DNA of 34,039 nt from Tepidimonas sp. UBA997 (GCA_002291945.1 DBAZ01000063.1:1-34039), one strand, 5' to 3'; shown: positions 23,385 to 32,434, counted from the first letter of the stretch. Notes: generated from the letters alone by a model not told the origin. Translations and numbers: made by a program.

Positions 23385-24974
23385 TCAACGCCTGGGGGGC
23401 GGATCGGCAATCGCAAGCCGACGACCGGCCAGCCAGACCAGTGCCATCACGGGCACTCCGATGCAAGCGGTAAACACAAAGAATCCGGGGTAGCCCAAGC
23501 CATCGACGATTCCCCCGGAATAGCCGCCCAGGGTCTTGGGCAGCAGCGTCATGATCGAGCTGAAAATCGCGTATTGCACCGCCGTGAACGAGATGTTGGT
23601 CAGGCTGGACAAAAACGCCACGAACGCCGCGCTGGCGAAGCCGGCCGCCAGGTTGTCTGCCGAGACAATCAGGTACAGCAAGGTGAGTTCACGCCCACTG
23701 ACGGCCAGCACAATGAATGCCAGATTGGTGGCCGCCGCGAGTATGGCCCCCCACATCAAGGAACGCATCACGCCAAAACGCGTGGCCAGGATGCCGCCCA
23801 GAAATCCCCCAAAGATGCTGATGATGACGCCGTATGTCTTGACCGCATAGGCAATCTCGGGCTTGGTGAACCCCATGTCCTGGTAAAAGACGTTGGAAAT
23901 CACTCCCAGCACGATGTCGGAAATCCGGTACAGGCCGACCAGCGCCAGCAGCAGCCAGGCCGTGCGGGCCCCGTAGCGCCTGAAAAAGTCCAGCACCGGC
24001 TCGACCCAGGTGATGCTGGCCTGCGTCCGGCTCGCCAGCCCGACATGAACCAGCGCCCAACCCACCCCAAACGCTGCGCTCAGCCCGAGTGCCATGCGCA
24101 GAGCTTCAAACAGCAAGCGCCAGACCGGGCCATGGCCTGCGACCCACGGCAAACCCAGCCTGCCCACGATGTAGAACACCCCGACAAAGGCCAGCACACT
24201 GACCAGAAACACGCCCAGGAGTCGCACATGCTGGCCCGACGGTGCCGACGCAGACACCCGGGCCGACCCAGGAGGCTCCGGCGTGATCAGGGTGGTCAGG
24301 ATGCCAATCCCCATGGTCGCCGCCATCATCAGGTAGGCCCACTGCCATGCCTGGTAGTGGTAGGTCTCGCGGGCCGAACCCCAGTACGCGGCCAGGAACA
24401 ACACCCCGGCACCCGCCACGATCATGCCCATGCGGTAACCCGCGATGTAGGCCGAGGACAACACCCCTTGCTGCTCAGGGCGAGCAATCTCGATCCGGTA
24501 AGCGTCAATCACGATGTCTTGCGTGGCCGACATGAAACCCAGCATCACGGCAAACAAGGCCATGGCGGTCAGGGACATGCCGCCGCTGGAGGGGTCGGTC
24601 ATGGCCATGCCGACAATGGCCCCGACCACGCCGAACTGCGCCAGCAGCATGTAAGCCCGACGACGCCCCAGCCAGGCGGTGAGGAAAGGCAGCGGCAAGC
24701 GATCAACCAGCGGTGCCCAGATGAACTTGAACGAATACCCCAGCGCCGCCCAACTAAAAAAGGTCACCGCTCGTCGCTCCACACCCGCTTCGATCAGCCA
24801 CAGCGAGAGGGATGAAAAAATCAGCATCAGCGGCAAACCCGCCGAAAACCCTAGCATCAGCATGCTGAGCACCCGCCAGTCCCAAAGAGTCATGAGGGTT
24901 TCGCGCCAGGTTTTGAGACGCGGGGGCACCTCGGCGGGGGCATCGGGGGGCGTTACAGTTGGTGACACAAGCAT
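23385..24974 (-). CDS. ampG: AmpG-type muropeptide permease (MFS)
   Basis: 529 residues with at least twelve hydrophobic segments. The N-terminal part has LMLGFSAGLPLMLIFSSLSL, FSWAALGYSFKFIWAPLVDR and GFMSATQDIVIDAYRIE, signatures of AmpG, the inner-membrane carrier that imports cell-wall anhydro-muropeptides for recycling and for beta-lactamase signalling. I chose the ATG at 24974. The open frame continues upstream to 25064, but that would run through the divergent protease gene. The last helices end at VWLAGRRLAIADPPPRR. A hairpin and a strong terminator follow. Its start is only 26 bases from the divergent M48 protease start. Confidence 0.88.
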   Translation of the reverse strand: MLVSPTVTPPDAPAEVPPRLKTWRETLMTLWDWRVLSMLMLGFSAGLPLMLIFSSLSLWLIEAGVERRAVTFFSWAALGYSFKFIWAPLVDRLPLPFLTAWLGRRRAYMLLAQFGVVGAIVGMAMTDPSSGGMSLTAMALFAVMLGFMSATQDIVIDAYRIEIARPEQQGVLSSAYIAGYRMGMIVAGAGVLFLAAYWGSARETYHYQAWQWAYLMMAATMGIGILTTLITPEPPGSARVSASAPSGQHVRLLGVFLVSVLAFVGVFYIVGRLGLPWVAGHGPVWRLLFEALRMALGLSAAFGVGWALVHVGLASRTQASITWVEPVLDFFRRYGARTAWLLLALVGLYRISDIVLGVISNVFYQDMGFTKPEIAYAVKTYGVIISIFGGFLGGILATRFGVMRSLMWGAILAAATNLAFIVLAVSGRELTLLYLIVSADNLAAGFASAAFVAFLSSLTNISFTAVQYAIFSSIMTLLPKTLGGYSGGIVDGLGYPGFFVFTACIGVPVMALVWLAGRRLAIADPPPRR

Positions 24975-24988
24975 GCATTCATTTTGCC

Positions 24989-24994
24989 TATGAT
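24989..24994 (+). promoter_or_regulatory. Putative -10 of the M48 protease gene (leaderless)
   Basis: TATGAT ends six bases before the ATG at 25001. Initiation at the usual distance would start the RNA on the ATG itself, giving a leaderless mRNA. No ribosome-binding site is seen upstream of the ATG, and the -35 is unclear. Confidence 0.35.
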
Positions 24995-25000
24995 TGCGCC

Positions 25001-25879
25001 ATGTGCTGGCTTTGTGATGCGAAATCTTCCCTTGATCCACCGTCTGACCACCGCTGGTCGGCACGGCGCGGCTTTCTGCTGGCCAGTGGGGCTGCGCTGG
25101 CCGCCACGCTGTTGCCCACCGACGCCAGCGCCCAAGTGGACGTGGGCGACCCGTCGGCTTTGCGGCGGCTGGTGCCAGCCGACCAGTTGGAGTCTGCCGC
25201 CGCCCAGCAATACCGCCAGATGATGCAGGAAGCGCAACAGCGCGGCGTGCTGGCCCGCGACAACCACCCGCAGTTACGAAAGTTGCGCCGCATCGGGCAG
25301 CGGCTGATCCCCTATGCCTCGCCCTGGAACGAGCGGGCCCGCCGTTGGAACTGGGAAATCAACCTGATCCAGAGCGATCAGGTCAACGCTTTCGTGATGC
25401 CTGGCGGCAAGATTGCCTTCTACTCGGGCATACTGGACCGCCTGCAGCTCAACGAGAACGAAACCGCCATGATCATGGGTCACGAAATGGCCCATGCGGT
25501 GCGCGAACACGCCCGCGCACGGCTGGCCAAAACGCAGGCCACCGGCATCGGCCTGTCGCTGGGTGCCCAGTTGCTCGGTCTGGGCGATCTGGGCAACGTG
25601 GCAGCCAACCTGGGCACCCAGTTGCTGAGTCTGCGCTTTAGCCGCGAAGACGAGACCGAGGCCGATCTGGTCGGGCTGGAATTGGCGGCGCGGGCCGCGT
25701 TTCAACCACAAGCCAGCATCACCCTATGGGAAAAGATGAGCGCATTGAGTGCTGGTGCCAACCCACCCAGTTTTCTGTCCACCCACCCCAGCGGCCCCAA
25801 CCGCATACGCGAACTGCAGGCCAACGTGCCGCGAGTCATGGGGCTGTACCAAGAAGCCGCCGCCCGCCGCCGGGGTTGA
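25001..25879 (+). CDS. M48-family zinc metalloprotease with Tat-type signal
   Basis: 292 residues. The N-terminus carries a twin-arginine export motif ARRGFLLASG (residues 21-30), a hydrophobic core and an ASAQ cleavage site near residue 44, so the mature enzyme should be periplasmic. The catalytic zinc motif HEMAH is at 161-165, and the third ligand lies in the later EDETEADLVGLELA. It belongs to the BepA/LoiP-like Peptidase_M48 group, which degrades or helps assemble outer-membrane proteins. It lacks the TPR tail of BepA. The start at 25001 was preferred over an upstream GTG because it sets the signal peptide correctly. It converges with the next gene, 15 bases apart. Confidence 0.9.
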   Translation: MCWLCDAKSSLDPPSDHRWSARRGFLLASGAALAATLLPTDASAQVDVGDPSALRRLVPADQLESAAAQQYRQMMQEAQQRGVLARDNHPQLRKLRRIGQRLIPYASPWNERARRWNWEINLIQSDQVNAFVMPGGKIAFYSGILDRLQLNENETAMIMGHEMAHAVREHARARLAKTQATGIGLSLGAQLLGLGDLGNVAANLGTQLLSLRFSREDETEADLVGLELAARAAFQPQASITLWEKMSALSAGANPPSFLSTHPSGPNRIRELQANVPRVMGLYQEAAARRRG

Positions 25880-25894
25880 CGGCTGGCGGCGGAC

Positions 25895-26536
25895 TCACAT
25901 CGGGTCGCGCACGAACGGGTTGCTGCGCCGTTCCCGCCCGAACGTGCTTTCCGGGCCGTGGCCGGGGATGAACACCGTGTCGTCCCCCATCGGCCACAGC
26001 CGCTCGCGGATGCTGGCCATCAGTTGCTCGTGATTGCCCTGCGGGAAGTCGGTGCGGCCGATGCTGCCGGCAAACAGCACATCGCCCACGAACGCCCGCT
26101 GGGCTTGCGGGGAATGAAACACCACGTGCCCCGGCGTATGCCCCGGGCAGTGGCGTACCTGCAAGATGGACTGCCCCACCTGCACCGTGTCGCCATCGGC
26201 CAGCCAGCGGGTCGGCGTGAAGTGCCCGGCTGCTGGAAAGCCGAACATCACGCTTTGCTGCGGCAAACCGTCGATCCAGAACTGGTCGCCGGGGTGCGGC
26301 CCGATGATGGGCAGGCCCAGCCGCTGCGCCAGCGTGGCGGTGCCACCGGCATGGTCGATGTGGGCGTGCGTCAGCCAAATCTGCGTCAGCTTCAGGCCCA
26401 GACGCGCGGCCTCGGCCAGCACCACGTCGAGGTCGCCGCCGGGGTCGATCACGGCCGCGTCGTGCGTCTGGTCGCACCACACCAGAGAACAATTCTGCGC
26501 AAAGGCCGTGACGGGAATGGTGAGGTATTGGAGCAT
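25895..26536 (-). CDS. Metallo-beta-lactamase-fold hydrolase (glyoxalase II-like, YcbL type)
   Basis: 213 residues from ATG 26536. The metal-binding motif THAHIDHAGG is at 56-65, a later ligand histidine lies in RHCPGHTPGHVVF, the bridging aspartate is in FVGDVLFAGSIGRTDFP, and the last histidine is in FIPGHGPES. This set and the short length match the glyoxalase-II-like YcbL group, which hydrolyses thioesters such as S-lactoylglutathione. The substrate is not certain. The start gives the family N-terminus LQYLTIPVTAF, and a longer frame to 26584 is unlikely. It is divergent from ridA. Confidence 0.9.
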   Translation of the reverse strand: MLQYLTIPVTAFAQNCSLVWCDQTHDAAVIDPGGDLDVVLAEAARLGLKLTQIWLTHAHIDHAGGTATLAQRLGLPIIGPHPGDQFWIDGLPQQSVMFGFPAAGHFTPTRWLADGDTVQVGQSILQVRHCPGHTPGHVVFHSPQAQRAFVGDVLFAGSIGRTDFPQGNHEQLMASIRERLWPMGDDTVFIPGHGPESTFGRERRSNPFVRDPM

Positions 26537-26542
26537 GAGCGG

Positions 26543-26548
26543 ATTGTA
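26543..26548 (-). promoter_or_regulatory. Putative -10 of the MBL-fold gene (leaderless)
   Basis: On the minus strand TACAAT ends six bases before the ATG at 26536, and no ribosome-binding site lies between. As with the M48 gene, the RNA would begin at or within a base of the start codon. Confidence 0.35.
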
Positions 26549-26616
26549 GGCAACGATGCCGATGACCCCGTGATGTGTCACCATGGGGCCGTGTGCAACT
26601 CAACAACACCAAACCC

Positions 26617-26961
26617 ATGATTCAACGCTTTGACGTCGGCCCCCGCCTGTCCGAAATGGCCATGCACAATGGCACGGTTTACCTGGCTGGGCAGATTCCT
26701 GACGACCCGACCGCCGACATCGAAGGCCAGACCCGCCAGGTGCTGGCCGCGATCGACGCCCTGCTGGCTCGCGTCGGCACGGACAAAACCAGGCTGCTGA
26801 TGGTGCAGATCTTTATTGCCGACATGGCCGACTTCCCCGGCATGAACCGCGCCTGGGACGCCTGGGTGCCCGAAGGGCACACGCCACCACGCGCCACCGT
26901 GCAGGCGCGACTGGGCAACCCGGACTGGAAACTCGAAATCGTGGCCACGGCCGCGCTCTGA
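26617..26961 (+). CDS. RidA/YjgF family protein
   Basis: 114 residues: FDVGPRLSEMAMHNGTVYLA then GQIPDD, QTRQVLAAIDALLARVGTDK and the C-terminal PPRATVQARLGNP with the conserved arginine. RidA proteins hydrolyse reactive enamine/imine intermediates from amino-acid metabolism. This one belongs to the RidA superfamily, but the subgroup is not certain. ATG 26617 was chosen over a frame opening at 26575 because the family begins at this Met. There is no clear ribosome-binding site. It converges with the Lrp-type gene, with two bases between their stops. Confidence 0.9.
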   Translation: MIQRFDVGPRLSEMAMHNGTVYLAGQIPDDPTADIEGQTRQVLAAIDALLARVGTDKTRLLMVQIFIADMADFPGMNRAWDAWVPEGHTPPRATVQARLGNPDWKLEIVATAAL

Positions 26962-26963
26962 CC

Positions 26964-27428
26964 TCAAAAGAGGTGGAGCCGGGTCGAATCCTTCACCTCT
27001 TCCATCACCGCATAGGTGCGGGTTTCACGCACGCCCGGTAATTGCCAGAGTACATCACCCGCAAAGCGGCGGTAAGCATGCATGTCGGGGGCCCGCGTCT
27101 TGAGCAGGTAATCAAACCCGCCCGCCACCATGTGACATTCGAGCACTTCCGGGCGCACCTGCACCGCCGCCTTGAAGGCGTCGAACACGTTGGGGGTGGT
27201 GCGATCCAGCAGCACCTCGACAAACACCAGCATGCCCGCCCCGAGCTTCATCGGATTCAGCCGGGCCTCGTAGCCCAGGATAAAGCCGTCGCGGGTGAGT
27301 CGCTGCACGCGCGCCAGCACCGCCGTGGGCGACAGCGCCACCGCGTCGGCGAGCTTCAGGTTGCTGATGCGCCCATCGCGCTGCAACACGTCGAGGATGC
27401 GCAGATCGATCCGGTCTAAATCGTCCAT
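26964..27428 (-). CDS. Lrp/AsnC-family regulator, probable putA activator
   Basis: 154 residues. An N-terminal helix-turn-helix (DLDRIDLRILDVLQRDGRIS, then LADAVALSPTAVLARVQRL) is followed by the RAM/AsnC effector domain ending GVRETRTYAVMEEVKDST. Such proteins form dimers to octamers and respond to amino acids. It is divergent from putA across only 97 bases, the standard arrangement of the proline-responsive PutR/BkdR-like regulators, so proline or another amino acid is the probable effector. The site between the genes contains inverted repeats suited to it. Converges with ridA. Confidence 0.92.
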   Translation of the reverse strand: MDDLDRIDLRILDVLQRDGRISNLKLADAVALSPTAVLARVQRLTRDGFILGYEARLNPMKLGAGMLVFVEVLLDRTTPNVFDAFKAAVQVRPEVLECHMVAGGFDYLLKTRAPDMHAYRRFAGDVLWQLPGVRETRTYAVMEEVKDSTRLHLF

Positions 27429-27438
27429 GCTTCGAATT

Positions 27439-27483
27439 ATTCACCATGAATCCAAAAAAATTTGGTGATTCATTCGATATAAA
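27439..27483. promoter_or_regulatory. lrp-putA divergent control region
   Basis: TCACCA (27441-27446) and TGGTGA (27463-27468) form an inverted repeat with a 16-base A-rich spacer. The first arm lies inside ATTC-ACCAT-GAAT, itself palindromic. A TATAAA (27478-27483) may be the putA -10. The AT-rich, palindromic layout is typical of Lrp-family operators. Confidence 0.5.
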
Positions 27484-27525
27484 GCAGCGCATCATACGCA
27501 CATCCACCATTCAAGAGTTCACACC

Positions 27526-30500
27526 ATGCAGGCCACCCTTCCCCCTCAGAGCTTTCCCGTGGCTTCGACGCCCTTGACCGCCTTCGCAGACGGCCCGCTG
27601 GTTCGCTCCCCTTTGCGCAGGGCCATCACGGCCGCCTGGCGCACCCCGGAACCCGAACTGTTGCCGGGTTTGGTGGCTACAGCCCGGATGCATCCGGCAC
27701 AGCAAGCAGCAACCCAAACCCTGGCCCGCCAACTGGCGCAAACGCTGCGCGATCAGCCCCCCGCCGCTGGGCGCGAAGGCCTGGTGCAAGGCTTGCTGCA
27801 GGAATACGCGTTGTCGTCCCAGGAAGGGGTGGCCCTGATGTGCCTGGCCGAGGCGCTGCTGCGCATTCCTGACGCAGCCACGCGCAACGCCTTGATCCGC
27901 GACAAGATCGGCCACGGCCAGTGGGCCCGACATCTGGGCAACAGCCGTTCGTTGTTCGTCAATGCCGCCACCTGGGGCCTGCTGCTGACCGGCAAACTGG
28001 TAGCCACCCACAGCGAGGCAGGCCTGGAAAACGGGCTGGGCAGCCTCCTGCGCAAGGGGGGTCAACCCTTGGTGCGCAAAGGGGTGGACATGGCCATGCG
28101 GGTCATGGGCGAGCAATTCGTCATGGGCGAAACCATCGATCTGGCCCTGCAACGGGCGACGACGCGCGAAGCACGCGGTTTTCGTCACTCCTACGACATG
28201 CTGGGCGAAGCCGCCCTCACGGCTGATGACGCCCTGCGCTACCGGCAAGCCTACGAGACGGCCATCCACGCCATCGGGCAGGCAGCCAACGGGCGAGGCG
28301 TCATCCATGGGCCAGGCATTTCCATCAAGCTGTCGGCCCTGCACCCCCGTTACAGCCGCGCCCAATACCAGCGGGTGATGAACGAGTTGTACCCGGTGTT
28401 GCTTGCGCTGGTTCGGCTGGCGCAACATTACCAGATCGGGCTCAACATCGACGCGGAGGAAGCGGACCGGCTGGAACTCTCGCTGGACTTGCTGGAAAAA
28501 CTGTGCCTGGAGCCCGATCTCGCTGGCTTCGATGGCATCGGGTTTGTGGTGCAGGCGTACCAGAAGCGTTGCCCGGCCGTGATCGATTGGCTGGTCGATC
28601 TGGCCCGACGCAGCGGCCACCGGCTGATGGTGCGGCTGGTCAAGGGCGCGTACTGGGACAGCGAAATCAAGCGCACCCAGATCGACGGGCTGGACGACTA
28701 CCCCGTTTACACCCGCAAGGCGTACACCGATGCGGCCTACCTGGCCTGCGCACGCAAGCTGCTGGCCGCCCCCGATGCCATCTTCCCCCAGTTTGCCACC
28801 CACAACGCGCACACCGTGGCCGCCATTGCGCAGATGGCCGACCCGAACGGCTACCAGCCGGGCCAGTACGAATTCCAGTGCCTGCACGGCATGGGCGAGC
28901 CGTTGTATGCGCAGGTGACCAACCCCGCCGTGCTGGGCCGACCTTGCCGCATTTATGCGCCTGTGGGTACGCATGAAACCCTGCTTGCCTACCTGGTGCG
29001 GCGCCTGCTGGAAAACGGGGCCAACAGTTCATTCGTCCACCAGATGGCCGACCCCGACACCCCCATTGCAACACTGGTTCAGGACCCGCTGGAGCGTATC
29101 GACCAGTGGGCGCACGAAGAAGGCCGGATGGGGGCACCCCACCCGTCGATCGCCGCCCCGGCTGACTTGTTCGGCTCGATCCGCCGCCATGCCGCCGGGC
29201 TGGATCTGGCCTGCGAACCCGTGCTGGCCGCGATACAGGACGCCGGCCAGCAGTCGGCCCAAACGCACTGGCGGGCACTGCCGATGCTGGCACCCGGCGG
29301 CCCGGACGCTACCGGCCGCGCCGCCACAGCCCGACTCAACCCGGCGAACTGGGGTGATACCTTGGGCGAAGCGGTGGATGCCGAGCCGACCGACGTGGCA
29401 TACGCCCTGCAGGCCGCAACGGCGTATGCCCCGGCCTGGGCTGCCACGCCACCTGCCGAACGCGCCGCCGCCCTGGATCGAGCCGCGCAAGCCATGCAGG
29501 CACACATGCCACACCTCCTCGGTTTGCTGATGCGCGAAGCCGGCAAAACGGCCGCCAACGCCATCGGGGAAGTGCGAGAAGCCATCGACTTCCTGCGCTT
29601 CTATGCGGCCCAGGTACGGTCGTCTTTCGACAACGACACCCATCGGCCCCTGGGCCCGGTGGTGTGCATCAGCCCCTGGAATTTTCCACTCGCCATCTTC
29701 ACCGGGCAAGTCGCGGCCGCCCTGGCGGCTGGCAATACGGTGCTGGCCAAGCCGGCTGAACAAACGCCTCTGATCGCTGCCGAAGCCACCCGGCTGCTGT
29801 GGCAGGCGGGCATCCCACCTGCGGCCATGTCATTGCTGCCCGGGCCGGGCGAGTCGGTGGGGGCGACGCTGGTGGCCGATGCGCGGGTGCAAGGCGTGCT
29901 CTTTACCGGCTCCACCGCCGTGGCACGCCGCATCCAGGCCACCCTGGCGCAGCGCTTGTCGCCACAGGGGCGACCCATCCCGCTGATTGCCGAAACCGGC
30001 GGCCAGAACGCCATGATCGTGGACGCTTCGGCCCTGCCGGAACAGGTGGTGCAGGACGCCATCGCTTCGGCGTTTGACAGTGCGGGGCAGCGCTGCTCTG
30101 CGTTGCGCGTACTGTGCGTCCAGGACGAGGTCTATGACCGTGTGTTGAGCATGCTCCAAGGTGCCATGGCCGAACAGCGGCTCGGCGCTCCCACCCGATT
30201 GGCGACGGACATCGGGCCGGTGATCGATGCCGAGGCCCGTGCAGGCATCGAGTCCCATATCGAGCGCATGCGTCAGCGTGGCCACGCCGTGTTCCAGGCT
30301 GCCCGGACGGACGAAAACGAAACCCGCCATGGCCATTTCGTGATGCCGACCCTGATCGAAATCCCGCACCTGGGCGAACTGGCGCACGAGGTCTTCGGCC
30401 CAGTACTGCATGTCCTGCGCTATGCCCGGCGCGACCTGCCCAAGGTCATCGAGCAAATCAACGCCACCGGCTATGGACTGACCCTGGGCGTGCATTCACG

Positions 30501-31059
30501 CATCGACGAAACCATCGCGCTGATCACGGGTGCGGCCCATGCGGGCAACCAGTATGTGAACCGCCATATGGTGGGCGCGGTGGTGGGCGTGCAGCCCTTC
30601 GGGGGCGAAGGCCTGTCTGGCACCGGCCCCAAAGCTGGCGGGCCGCTGTACCTGTATCGCTTGCTGAACGAACGGCCAACCCATGCCCTGACGCAGGCCC
30701 TGCAATTCGTCGGCGCGGCAGGCCCCGGCACCGATGCCACCGACATCGTCCTGCCGGGACCGACAGGCGAATGCAACCGGTATCGGCTGGTTCCTCGCCG
30801 CACGGTGCGAGCCACTGGACCACTGAGCCCTGACGCTCTCCATCAACCGATCGACGCCATCTTGTTCACGGGTACTGCGGAGCCACTGACCGCCTTGCTG
30901 GCGCAATTGGCCGAACGGCCCGGCCCGATCGTGAGCGTATTCGTTCCCAACGACCCCGACCGCCCACCACCGGCCGAAGCCATCTGGGCGGAGCGCAGTC
31001 TGAGCATCAACACGGCAGCCGCTGGCGGCAATGCCAGCCTGATGATGTTGACGACCTGA
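27526..31059 (+). CDS. putA: Bifunctional proline dehydrogenase / glutamate-semialdehyde dehydrogenase
   Basis: 1177 residues. The FAD proline dehydrogenase barrel (about 130-480) includes ISIKLSALHPRY and RLVKGAYWDSEIK (about 370). The aldehyde dehydrogenase half has CISPWNFPLAIFTGQ (about 714), the general base E823 in IAETGGQN and the nucleophile C857 in AGQRCSALR. A further C-terminal fold follows. It converts proline to glutamate with a channelled intermediate, at the inner membrane. Compared with the 1320-residue E. coli enzyme it lacks the N-terminal ribbon-helix-helix domain, so it cannot repress itself. The divergent Lrp-type regulator probably controls it. Start ATG 27526, with a weak AAGAG upstream. 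Confidence 0.96.
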   Translation: MQATLPPQSFPVASTPLTAFADGPLVRSPLRRAITAAWRTPEPELLPGLVATARMHPAQQAATQTLARQLAQTLRDQPPAAGREGLVQGLLQEYALSSQEGVALMCLAEALLRIPDAATRNALIRDKIGHGQWARHLGNSRSLFVNAATWGLLLTGKLVATHSEAGLENGLGSLLRKGGQPLVRKGVDMAMRVMGEQFVMGETIDLALQRATTREARGFRHSYDMLGEAALTADDALRYRQAYETAIHAIGQAANGRGVIHGPGISIKLSALHPRYSRAQYQRVMNELYPVLLALVRLAQHYQIGLNIDAEEADRLELSLDLLEKLCLEPDLAGFDGIGFVVQAYQKRCPAVIDWLVDLARRSGHRLMVRLVKGAYWDSEIKRTQIDGLDDYPVYTRKAYTDAAYLACARKLLAAPDAIFPQFATHNAHTVAAIAQMADPNGYQPGQYEFQCLHGMGEPLYAQVTNPAVLGRPCRIYAPVGTHETLLAYLVRRLLENGANSSFVHQMADPDTPIATLVQDPLERIDQWAHEEGRMGAPHPSIAAPADLFGSIRRHAAGLDLACEPVLAAIQDAGQQSAQTHWRALPMLAPGGPDATGRAATARLNPANWGDTLGEAVDAEPTDVAYALQAATAYAPAWAATPPAERAAALDRAAQAMQAHMPHLLGLLMREAGKTAANAIGEVREAIDFLRFYAAQVRSSFDNDTHRPLGPVVCISPWNFPLAIFTGQVAAALAAGNTVLAKPAEQTPLIAAEATRLLWQAGIPPAAMSLLPGPGESVGATLVADARVQGVLFTGSTAVARRIQATLAQRLSPQGRPIPLIAETGGQNAMIVDASALPEQVVQDAIASAFDSAGQRCSALRVLCVQDEVYDRVLSMLQGAMAEQRLGAPTRLATDIGPVIDAEARAGIESHIERMRQRGHAVFQAARTDENETRHGHFVMPTLIEIPHLGELAHEVFGPVLHVLRYARRDLPKVIEQINATGYGLTLGVHSRIDETIALITGAAHAGNQYVNRHMVGAVVGVQPFGGEGLSGTGPKAGGPLYLYRLLNERPTHALTQALQFVGAAGPGTDATDIVLPGPTGECNRYRLVPRRTVRATGPLSPDALHQPIDAILFTGTAEPLTALLAQLAERPGPIVSVFVPNDPDRPPPAEAIWAERSLSINTAAAGGNASLMMLTT

Positions 31060-31137
31060 GAACTCGCTCACGAGGCGCAGGCCCCGCCGACGCATCGGAC
31101 ACAATCGGGGCTGTAGTCTTGATCCGAAAGCGACACC

Positions 31138-31887
31138 ATGCATCCCATTGCCCTCGTAACCGGCGCTGGCAGCGGCATCGGCCGGGCCTGCGCCCTGGCC
31201 TTGCTGGCCGAAGGCTGGCAGGTGTTTCTGGTGGGTCGGCGCGAGGACGCGCTTGCCGCCACCGCGCGGGCCGCTGTCGGCTTTGGCGGATCGGCCCACG
31301 TCGTGCCCGCCGACATCAGCCGCGAGCCCGAGGTGGCCCGTGTGTTTGCCACGATCCGCCAGCGCAGCGGTCGGCTGGACCTGCTGTTCAACAACGCTGG
31401 CATCTTCACCCCGGCCCGAACCCCGGACCAGATGCCATTCGAGGACTGGCGGCGCAGCGTGGACGTGAACCTCAACGGGGCGTTCTACTGCCTGTCGCAC
31501 GCCTTCGGGCTGATGCGCGAGCAGTCGCCACGGGGTGGGCGCATCATCAACAACGGCTCGATCTCGGCGCATACGCCACGCCCCGGCAGCATAGGCTACA
31601 CCGCCTCCAAGCACGCCATCACCGGCCTGACCAAAGCCGCCGCGCTGGATGGCCGCGCGTTCGACATCGCCGTCGGACAGATCGACATCGGCAACGTGGC
31701 CAGCGACATGACTGCGACCATGGCGGCGGGCATCCTGCAGGCCGACGGCAGCATCCGCCCCGAGGCCCGCATGGACATGGACGCCGTGGTGCAGACCTTC
31801 ATGGCCATGGCGCGCCTGCCGCTGTCGGCCAACGTGCTGTTCACCACCGTCATGGCCACCCACATGCCCTTCGTGGGCCGGGGCTGA
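31138..31887 (+). CDS. Short-chain dehydrogenase/reductase
   Basis: 249 residues of the classical SDR family: TGAGSGIGRACAL (residues 8-20) binds the cofactor, NNAGIF is the structural motif, and the catalytic set is NGSISA with YTASK. The arginines in the cofactor loop (VGRRED) hint at NADP. The substrate is unknown. It follows putA by 78 bases on the same strand but has its own room for a promoter, so cotranscription is possible, not certain. Confidence 0.88.
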   Translation: MHPIALVTGAGSGIGRACALALLAEGWQVFLVGRREDALAATARAAVGFGGSAHVVPADISREPEVARVFATIRQRSGRLDLLFNNAGIFTPARTPDQMPFEDWRRSVDVNLNGAFYCLSHAFGLMREQSPRGGRIINNGSISAHTPRPGSIGYTASKHAITGLTKAAALDGRAFDIAVGQIDIGNVASDMTATMAAGILQADGSIRPEARMDMDAVVQTFMAMARLPLSANVLFTTVMATHMPFVGRG

Positions 31888-31902
31888 TCAGGCCTGGGCG
31901 AT

Positions 31903-31992
31903 TTACTGCAGGGTATCGCCCACCTGCTGGGCGAAGTTGCGGATGTCGCGGGTCACGCCCAAAGCCCCGGCCCCGGGCCCGCTGCATGCGTC
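31903..31992 (-). pseudogene. Possible 3' gene relic
   Basis: A short minus-strand frame reads GVTRDIRNFAQQVGDTLQ and stops at 31903. It looks like the C-terminus of a longer protein, but a stop codon lies 29 codons upstream and nothing before it matches. I do not recognise the family. The rest of 31888-32068 shows nothing convincing. Confidence 0.25.
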
Positions 31993-32074
31993 TCAGCATG
32001 CGCCGCAGCTTGACCGTCGTGCGGCCGGACGGCTAAACTTCGTCACTTCGGTCAATGATTGATGGAGTGTGCGG

Positions 32075-32434
32075 ATGGGTTTTCCCTGGATGCTGGCATT
32101 GAAGGTGATTCCCTGGGGGGATGTCATTGAGCATGCCCCCAAGGTGCTGAAAAGCGCACGCAAGTTGCTCGACAAGCAGGACGACGGCGAGCTGGATGTG
32201 CCGTTGACCCCCCCCAGAGAAGGGGGTGACGCGGCGCGTCTGGCCGCCCTGGAAGCCGATCAGGCTCGACTGCAAGCCGACTTGAAGCAGTTGGCCGAAA
32301 CATCGACTGCGCTGGCGGAACAAAACGCCCGGCTGATCGCTGCCGTGGACGTGCTGAGGTGGCGCACCCGCTGGCTGGCGGGCATCGCGGCTGTCCTGCT
32401 GATCGGGTTCATCCTGTTGTGGGTGGGTCGTTAG
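32075..32434 (+). CDS. Small coiled-coil protein with C-terminal membrane anchor
   Basis: 119 residues, function not recognised. The N-terminus MGFPWMLALKVIPWGDVIEH is amphipathic. Residues about 48-85 form a heptad-rich acidic coiled coil (AARLAALEADQARLQADLKQ), and the last 20 residues (WLAGIAAVLLIGFILLWV) are one membrane helix with a short tail. This is a tail-anchored topology with the coiled coil in the cytoplasm. The ATG has GGAG seven bases upstream, and a GTG two codons earlier is less likely. A C-run/G-run hairpin (32208-32226) interrupts the sequence as LTPPREGGD. The 3' end overlaps the convergent cysteine-cluster gene by 26 bp. Confidence 0.75.
   Translation: MGFPWMLALKVIPWGDVIEHAPKVLKSARKLLDKQDDGELDVPLTPPREGGDAARLAALEADQARLQADLKQLAETSTALAEQNARLIAAVDVLRWRTRWLAGIAAVLLIGFILLWVGR
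32208..32226. repeat. C-run/G-run hairpin inside a coding frame
   Basis: Eight C residues, AGAGAA, five G residues. It can fold into a five-pair or longer stem, and it encodes a proline-glycine linker between the N-terminal helix and the coiled coil of the small membrane protein. Confidence 0.5.

Noticed and set aside
23574..24815. 413-codon plus-strand frame opposite ampG
   Set aside because: The composition (Gln/His/Arg-rich) is that of an antisense of hydrophobic helices. AmpG on the minus strand is well supported.
27511..31863. Long minus-strand frames (487 and 455 codons) opposite putA and the SDR gene
   Set aside because: Shadows of putA and the SDR gene. No recognisable domain and no ribosome-binding site.
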